Assembly: GCA_963575745.1 (NCBI GenBank) | Contig: CAUYUJ010009557.1 | Location: 188,501 to 252,500, forward strand | Direction of reading: 5' to 3' | Source of the DNA: Prorocentrum cordatum | Taxonomy: Eukaryota; Sar; Dinophyceae; Prorocentrales; Prorocentraceae | DNA: 64,000 bases | Shown here: in pieces, positions 47,195 to 54,600 of the stretch | How the letters are laid out: each line of letters starts with the position of its first letter | Numbering within the stretch: position 1 is the first letter of the stretch | Translations under genes and position numbers: made by a program | The notes under the pieces: model-generated | The model's database searches: none | The model's input: only the letters and a program-made list of their open reading frames with translations | Told to the model about the DNA's origin: nothing

Positions 47195-50100
47195 TCAAGA
47201 TGAAGAAGATGTGCCTGCAATATCTGCCAGCATCTGGGCTTCCCTCAGATGCTGGAGCTCAGCACTGCAGCGCGCCGTGGCCTCAGAGGCGGATTGCTCC
47301 GCAAATGCTGTCAGCATAGATGGATTATCCATCAGCTGTTTCAGCACGCCTTTGGACCTAGCGTCGCTGACCGTATGCAATTCACGATTAGTGTATCCCA
47401 TCACTATCTTCCGGCGGGACTGCACAGCGTCCATGGGTACACTTCCACCATGCAGGGCCAGTGTCCTGGCAACAAAACAATCGAACGTCTCAAGATCGTC
47501 GATGTTGTCGCCTCGCATGGTGGCCTTGGCGAGCGTCTCCATCAACCCCTGAGGCAGGTTTCCCTGCAATTGCTCGCGCTCCTGCGCCGGGGTCGGCTCG
47601 CCTGTCAGCACTGTCTGGAATGACGTGCTGTTGGAGCTCGAGGCGGGTTGCCCCGCAGCTCCAAAACAATCACACCTGATCGACAGATGCCCTGATGGCA
47701 ACTTCGTCGTCGGCATGATCTTGGAGCCCTCTGGAAGCTCCATCTTGACCTGCCCCTTACCAGGGAATATCAGCTTTTCCTGGCCTCGTTCAAGCACGAT
47801 GATCGTGCGTTTGTCCTGCATACTATCGAGGCCTAGGATGGCTGGCAGGTCCTTGCCACAGCCTGACACAATGTTCGTCTTGTATGAATCGAGTTGGGCC
47901 GACCCCTGGTACTCGCAGGCAATACTGAATGTGCCTACGGTATCCGCTGGGGCCGACCCTTCTCCCACTCCGTTGATATTCAAACGAGAGCGGGGCTCGA
48001 ACGTACAAGTACGGCCATGTGCCTCGGCAGCCTGGACGAACTTACGGCTCGTGTTCTCGCCCATGATGTTGATCTTCGAACCGACATCGATGAGTATGGA
48101 ATTTCCACCATCATCCAAGAACGTCTTACTCGGCTGCTTGATGTGCACAGTTTCTGAAGTGTCGGCTGTGTCGGTAGGCGGGTTTCCCCGCGGCACAGTC
48201 GTACTCCCTGGCGGGTTACCCCGCCTGACACTGGCATGCGACTCGCTTTCGGCCATGCGCGCCAGGTCGATGCACTGGAAGTACGACACGTGCTGGGCGT
48301 GATCGCCACGCTCCTCCCGCCAGTTGGCATACTCATCACGTATGCTCTTATACTGCTCGCGGGTCGTGCGCCTTGTCAACGTCAAGTACGAGTGAAGGGC
48401 GATGTCTTGCAGCCCCTCGTTCGTGATGTGATCCCGGTACTGCAGCCACTCCTCGAACTCCTCGTTCGTCGCTGTGATGTTGACGGCCCTGGCTGCTGTT
48501 GCTGCTGACGCCACTGAGGATTCTGATAGGTCTAGCGACGGACTATCAGTTTCAGGATTGTTGGCATCCAGCATAAATGTTGTGTGCGTATTATCCATCT
48601 GATTCTGGAAATGTCGTGCACGCAATTCACGCAGCTGGTCAGGGTCCAGTGCCATCTCAGCCCCGCCTCCACTCTGGGGAGACATCTGAGGCGTATCATG
48701 CAGGTTTCCCTGCTGAGGCGCCGTCATCGGGATAAGCTGATCAAAATATCCCGTTTCCATAGGCGGCCTTACCTCTTCTGGCAGGTATCCCTGCTGTTGA
48801 GACTGAGCTGTCTGCATAGCTAGCATCCTAGCCGTCATCTCCTCCACCATGCTCCTCAGCTCCCGCAGCTCTCTCACTGATTGCTCCGGAGTCTGACTAA
48901 AGGAGCCGGTCCATGGGAATGATGATGCTATGATGCCAGGTGCTCGGCAGATAGCACATGGTGGCTGCTGGGGATCTCCCTCACGCTGGTTTGTAACGTG
49001 GCCCACCACATTTGAATTCCAGCATCCCTCGTGGAACAAGTGATTGCACCTCAAGCGGTAAACGCTGTCCCTGGGCTGAAATTCTTCGAGGCATACCGCG
49101 CAGGTATCTTCCATCCCAGTAAAGACCTCTACGTCTGCTGCTCTGGGATATACCCGCCGCTGCCTCTCCAGTGCCGTCTCGGAGGGCATGAAGGCTGATG
49201 GGGGAGTCCCCGTTGGATCCAGCACCTCCGGCACTTCGACATTTGGCATGGAAGTGGTAGGAGTCACGGCGGGCGAGTTTCCTCGCAAAGGTGAGCCCCT
49301 GTTTCTCACCACATCAAGTGCAGCTGCACGTGACTGATCCCGTACACTTTGCACCGCCTGCCTTCTCCTGAAGCATGCCTGCTGAGCGTGGTGAGTCTGC
49401 CTGATGTAGTCAGGCACGCCCCTACTGCCAGACGATATTGAATGGGCAGTGGGCTGGACAACCGCCTCTGGTGATGTCGGCGAAGGCATGAAGGCCATGT
49501 GTGGGTACATGGAATGGTCACTGCAGCGCACATTAGTGAGGTTATGCATCTGATCCGCCAATTCGCGAACAAATTTGTTCGGAACCCTTGACCCATCAGG
49601 GTATAATGGCGGGTTCATCTGCGCTAGTGGTGGCCTCTGGCCCTGAGACATGCTCGGATGGGCATTGAACGCCGGGATAAAGGCTCGCTGCCGAGCAGGA
49701 TCCCGTGGGTTGGGGCCCTCAGGTTCCCAGGGCCAGGCTGGCCTCCACCTCTGCCCGCTTGGGTGAGGCAGATTATGGCTCTGCACCTGCTGCACCGCGG
49801 CCGCCACTCTTGCGCGATAGTCGTCAGGCACACCAGCCCTATGGTGGCTTGGTGTGCCAGGCAGGTTTCCCTGCTGACTCGTCGGCGTGCCGGGCGGCAT
49901 CATGTTGAGGAGAGCTGTGCTGTGCTCAGCCCTAGCCGCAGCTATCCTCTCCATGAGATTGCCGTTTGTGGCAGGGCGGACAGGTGTCCCGAACGGGGAT
50001 TGTGCAGGTGGTGTGGCCAATGGAGTCATGCCCCTTGGAGTATGCATGCTCTGAGTGGGGCTTCCATGCATTTGCTCAAACCGAGCAGGTTCGCTTGTAG

Positions 50101-51691
50101 GCAGGTTTCCCTGCATGGCCTGACGATTTCTCGTCGCCATGGCGGACATTGCCCCCTGGCCTGCGGCCCAGGGGTCCTGCTGGTATAACCTGTCCGCCAG
50201 CTGTTCTACCTGGTCAGGGTTCAGCGCGGCTGCGATCTGATCCAGGTCCGAGGTACTGATGGCCTGCCAAGACACGGCACTAGGCCCTTGGCTTGGGGCA
50301 CGGCTTGGAGCCGCGCTCCCGGCCTCACTCTCGGTGATCATGAAAATCCGATGGATTTCAGGCTGGTTTCCCAGCTTGGTAGGGCTATAGTGGTCCCCAA
50401 CTTCTCTGTGGAGGTAGACCATGGGGGGGTCTACGCCCTCTTGGTCTCGGGACCACTGATATTTGACGCTAGCAGTGCCAACGACAGCCCACCTGTCAGG
50501 AGCAGACATCATTGCGACAGAGACTCGCGCATGGCGGTTCCCCAGATACTCTGGATTACGCCAGTGCTTCCCCGTGGACAGGTCCTCTACATGAGAGATG
50601 TAATACGGTTCAATGATACCGTTATTTCCCTCGGACAAGAGGACTCCGTTATCGGACCAACAGAACTTCATACCGTCTTGTGTGGCCTTACGCCAGTCTA
50701 CGAAGATGATGATGTCTGAAACTGGGCCCCACCCACTGTTCACGGCACGGCGGCGAACTGTCGGCACGCAATGAATGTGCGACCGGCCTGTCCACCTTTT
50801 CTTCGTGTTATGCTCAGGTCCACAGGACAGGCCGTGCCACATAATACCTTCGAAGGCGTGCCATCGAGTGCCATGCATGGCGACTTCGGGGTATGGGGCC
50901 GGTCTCCCGGCAGGTTGGTCGCACAGTACAATGTAGCTGTATAGCGACCATGGAGCTTTCAATGTCCATGAATGCCCCTGAGAGGCGCGGATGAAGATAG
51001 CGGGCTCGCCGGAGTCCCGCATCAACACCTTGAACTGTAGGCGCTGTTTTTCTTCTCCGTCTGGTTCACGGACATGAACAACTTCCATCATGATGGCTGC
51101 TAGTTGGTCGACCGAGCGACCATATAGCTGCTCGTTGATGACTTTGGCCTCGTCATATTTTGGATTATACCCAGCGTGTTTTGATTGACCTGTGTTCCAC
51201 GGATAATGGTTCACGAGATCCACGAGGTTAACCCAACCATCATGATCATCGAAAGGTTCCAGGCCCCACACAGGATTGTGTGGTTTGTCTGGCGCATGTC
51301 TGCATATCCTGCTGAGAGCTTTACTCAGCTGTTTGAGAATGTCATTGGATGTGGGAAGGATTCTAGCTTTCCTGCATTCCCTCATGAATGCCTCATCCAC
51401 CGAGCGTATCGGTGGGATCTTCCGCAGCGCAAGTCTATCCCTGATCACATTCGGAGTCCCACTAGTGAAGGACGTGTCACCTGGGTGGTGCAGCTGATCC
51501 ACTGGCGGGTTTCCCCGCATACGAGCCTCTGTCGCTGCAGAGGCTGCGGCTACTGAAGAGGATGAAGCTGCGGCGGCAGCGCCTGGCGGGTTTCCCCGCG
51601 GTGATGCGCGACTGGCGCTGCCCCTGATCTTCGACACCCAGGTACCCCTCGACATAGCACCTTCATCGGACCTCCTGGAACGGGCCGCCAC
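47195..51691 (-). CDS. Copia ORF2: Tpt1/KptA-like domain, RING-H2 finger, retropepsin-like protease
   Basis: 1,498 codons, -1 relative to gag. The apparent start is GTG (first ATG at 51655), so it is probably reached by frameshift. Residues 120-366 match the layout of Tpt1/KptA RNA 2'-phosphotransferase (NAD-dependent removal of the splice-junction 2'-phosphate): SK...RICRH at 123-132, DGWVNLVDLV at 151-160, IRASQGHS at 234-241, HGT at 273-275, RSHIHC at 303-308, and an acidic/DG segment ending NGVLLSEG at 348-355. The Arg expected in the SGxR motif appears as Gly322. A RING-H2 finger spans 864-915: Cys864, 867, 882, His884, 887, Cys890, 912, 915. A retropepsin-like segment has Asp1202-Val-Gly and a later ILGLDS. 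Linkers are Pro/Gln-rich with many hairpin-encoded G-N-x-P motifs. Frame ends at TGA 47195-47197. Domain calls are by eye. Confidence 0.85.
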   Translation of the reverse strand: MAARSRRSDEGAMSRGTWVSKIRGSASRASPRGNPPGAAAAASSSSVAAASAATEARMRGNPPVDQLHHPGDTSFTSGTPNVIRDRLALRKIPPIRSVDEAFMRECRKARILPTSNDILKQLSKALSRICRHAPDKPHNPVWGLEPFDDHDGWVNLVDLVNHYPWNTGQSKHAGYNPKYDEAKVINEQLYGRSVDQLAAIMMEVVHVREPDGEEKQRLQFKVLMRDSGEPAIFIRASQGHSWTLKAPWSLYSYIVLCDQPAGRPAPYPEVAMHGTRWHAFEGIMWHGLSCGPEHNTKKRWTGRSHIHCVPTVRRRAVNSGWGPVSDIIIFVDWRKATQDGMKFCWSDNGVLLSEGNNGIIEPYYISHVEDLSTGKHWRNPEYLGNRHARVSVAMMSAPDRWAVVGTASVKYQWSRDQEGVDPPMVYLHREVGDHYSPTKLGNQPEIHRIFMITESEAGSAAPSRAPSQGPSAVSWQAISTSDLDQIAAALNPDQVEQLADRLYQQDPWAAGQGAMSAMATRNRQAMQGNLPTSEPARFEQMHGSPTQSMHTPRGMTPLATPPAQSPFGTPVRPATNGNLMERIAAARAEHSTALLNMMPPGTPTSQQGNLPGTPSHHRAGVPDDYRARVAAAVQQVQSHNLPHPSGQRWRPAWPWEPEGPNPRDPARQRAFIPAFNAHPSMSQGQRPPLAQMNPPLYPDGSRVPNKFVRELADQMHNLTNVRCSDHSMYPHMAFMPSPTSPEAVVQPTAHSISSGSRGVPDYIRQTHHAQQACFRRRQAVQSVRDQSRAAALDVVRNRGSPLRGNSPAVTPTTSMPNVEVPEVLDPTGTPPSAFMPSETALERQRRVYPRAADVEVFTGMEDTCAVCLEEFQPRDSVYRLRCNHLFHEGCWNSNVVGHVTNQREGDPQQPPCAICRAPGIIASSFPWTGSFSQTPEQSVRELRELRSMVEEMTARMLAMQTAQSQQQGYLPEEVRPPMETGYFDQLIPMTAPQQGNLHDTPQMSPQSGGGAEMALDPDQLRELRARHFQNQMDNTHTTFMLDANNPETDSPSLDLSESSVASAATAARAVNITATNEEFEEWLQYRDHITNEGLQDIALHSYLTLTRRTTREQYKSIRDEYANWREERGDHAQHVSYFQCIDLARMAESESHASVRRGNPPGSTTVPRGNPPTDTADTSETVHIKQPSKTFLDDGGNSILIDVGSKINIMGENTSRKFVQAAEAHGRTCTFEPRSRLNINGVGEGSAPADTVGTFSIACEYQGSAQLDSYKTNIVSGCGKDLPAILGLDSMQDKRTIIVLERGQEKLIFPGKGQVKMELPEGSKIMPTTKLPSGHLSIRCDCFGAAGQPASSSNSTSFQTVLTGEPTPAQEREQLQGNLPQGLMETLAKATMRGDNIDDLETFDCFVARTLALHGGSVPMDAVQSRRKIVMGYTNRELHTVSDARSKGVLKQLMDNPSMLTAFAEQSASEATARCSAELQHLREAQMLADIAGTSSSS

Positions 51692-54600
51692 AGGCGAAGC
51701 TGGCGCAGGGGCACACCTACTGCGCTCAAAAGCTGCCGCCCTTTTCGCAATGGAGCTGCTGCGACTAGGCGGGCGTCTTCAGATCGAGGCACCTCCATCT
51801 GCACATCTGGCCCAGGGTCCTGAGAGCTCGTCTTCGGTTTCGGCCCCGAGGACGGCTTAGGTGTCGGGGGTTCACTCGTAGCCTTCGAAGTTAGTGGGAG
51901 TGGGGGCTTCGTAGCCCCCTTCATGTAGATCTTGCTGGAATCCTCCAACATCTTGCGAGTTGCCTCGCGTGTGCGTTCTTCTGCTGCCCGCATGCGCTCT
52001 TCGTCCTCCGCCGCACGTTGAGCCTTTTGCTCATCCTTGATTGTCGGTTCTGGTTGTTGGGACTGGCTAGAAACGCCAGGCGAGTTTCCTCGCATACTAG
52101 GAAGACTAAAGAGCGCGTCTTTCTCTTCCTGGGTCGTGGCTACCAGTCCCCTTGGAACCGGGGTAGGCTCCTCCTCTTCTGGTTTCGGATCCAAATGGCT
52201 CAAGATCCCGAGACGACGATTCACTGCGGCGATCTCGTCTGGTGTCATCGGGATAAGTATCGGATGGCCATCTTTGTGAGGGGTTTTGCCCCGGTTGGGG
52301 CTGAGACCTGTTGTTGCCAACGGGGCATCCTGGCCTGTGGTTCTGGAACGGCTCGGAACAAGGTCCGCAAGCTGCGTGAGCCTATACTGCTTGCGAGCCG
52401 CGATAATGTCTCGCAGCTGAGTCCGCGCTTCTTGAATTTCAGGGCGGCGGATATTTGTTGCAAGCTGATAGCCTCCGCGGATGGCCTTGCCCTCACTGTC
52501 CCTATAGGCAGGGTTGCCCTTGCCGAAAGCCGAGTGTTCCCCTTTTCGGCGTCTTGGATCGTTATACGGAAGTAGCTGGCCGCCTCTCCTAAGAGCGTGT
52601 TCTTTTGGGCCAGCCTGTCTCCACTCACGAGGAAGTCTAGCCTGTGGATGTGGCTCTTCTCTGACGCGCGTATGGGAACGAGACCTTCTGGTGTTCTCAT
52701 CAGAAGAAGCTGCCGAAGCAGCATGAGCGGCACCCGGTGGAGGCGCTTGAGGAGGCTCCTGTGCGATCCCAGATGGATCGACCGATGGAGGCAGGTCTCC
52801 CTGCTGGATGGAACTCGGCGCAAATGGCGCTTGTGCCGATGGTGATGATGATTCAGACTCGTCAGGATCGAAGTCAACCTCTTCCTCACCATTAACGTCC
52901 ATCATGAGGATGGTAACGTCATCCTCATCTAAACCGCAACCATCGCCTTCTACTTCTTCTGATGTCGAACTTCCGATGATGATGGCCATTGGCGTATCTG
53001 GTACAGGCAGGTTGCCCTGCATAGCCGGCGTCTGTGCGTCGCTCGGCTGCCCCGGGGTAGGAGGCGGCGTTGTCGGCTCAGGCTCGTTGCCGAGCACAGG
53101 CTGCCCGGCAATATTGCGCATGGCCGTATGGTTTGGCCACATTCCCACCGCCTGGAGACCCCATCCTGGCGGAGGAAGATCATGACCGCGCATAGCAATA
53201 GCCATTTCTAGGGCATTACGCCATCTACCACGGGAGTATATCAGGTGTCTCTGCACGTCCTGAGGATGCACGCTGTCAATGAGAGTCAGAGCTGCCAACA
53301 ACAGCTCTGAGCTACCACAAGCGTCAGTATCCTGCATTATCATAATGTCAGCTTCGATATGTTCTTGACTCTCGGGATAACCAGTAATAAGTATCTCATG
53401 CATCCTCATGAGGGTCTGCAAAAGGGTGCGTGGTCCATATTCGCCTGGAGCAAGCGAACCAGGAGGTATAAACGGGGTATCTGGTTCGCCTGCAGTGAAG
53501 GCCTGAACGAACGCCTGAGACTCCATTTCGATTAAGTCTTCAGTAGTCTGGGGATATTCCCCCATCAAAGAAGGCCTGTTTCCAGGCGGGATTCCGGGCG
53601 GAGGTTCGAGGTTTCGTTGAACCTCGGAAGGCGAAGCCTCTAAAGTAGTGTCCTCGTCACTGCTCTCGTAGGCCATGATGTTGCCTGGGTTCCCGAACAT
53701 CCAGTCGAAGAAAGATAAAGGGTAGTTTCCCAGCGTCCCGTGTTCCACGGGAGTGAGCTCGTTGTTGCCCTCAACGAACCTGCGAACATACTCGAGGTAG
53801 TACGCGTCCAATCCACGACCATACGCCTCGAGCTCGTCGACGTTGTCCATGCAGCTAACCCACGTGAAAAATATCTGCTCCATAGCCTCAAAGTCCTGGA
53901 GGCTCAGATACTCACTGAATGGTTCACTTGAGCCAAAATGGACTTCGGTCGACCTGCCCTTTCCATTTCCCTTCATTGAACAATCTCGCACAAGATGATC
54001 GGTACTGCCACATTCATGGCATTTAAGAACCTGGCCGTCTCTACCTCGCGGGTTCCCCCGCCTACCTTTGCCTTTTCCTGAGGTCTCTCTACTGCCTTTG
54101 CCACGGCCCTTTCCCCCGAAGAATATCTCATCATGTTGTTCATCTGAGAGCCTCTGGAGAAATGCCGCGATGCCTCGCCCGTTCAACCTCCGACGACCTC
54201 GCTTACCTTTACCTTTTCCTTTAAAACTTCTCCGTATCCTCCTTCTAACACGACGCACTGGTTTTCGTGTGAACCTCCCCCACCTTCGTTTAGCCTGTTG
54301 TAATAACCAGAACAAATGTTCAGCACGCTGATTGTCGTTATCCATATTCATGATATCTGACCAATCTAAAGCTTCAACACCATCTGATGATATAGTGTCT
54401 GTATCAGTGCCGGAGTCGAAATCCTCGTCTCCCAAGTAGGTGGATACACCGTCGGTTAGGGGGTTTGATTCCCCCCATAAAGAACGGTGTGGTTGTGGTT
54501 CTCTAGAAGGAGGGCTGGTTGCCCAGCTTGGTTGTGATCGATCTCCTGCTAATAAAGCAATGGATTCTCCAGGATCATCGGCCCATATGCTTGAGGGCCC

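Noticed and set aside
49683-49696. GCTCG-CTGC-CGAGC palindrome within ORF2
   Set aside because: Stem fits but the sense loop is GCAG, not GNRA; left out of the count as a possible decayed or chance copy.
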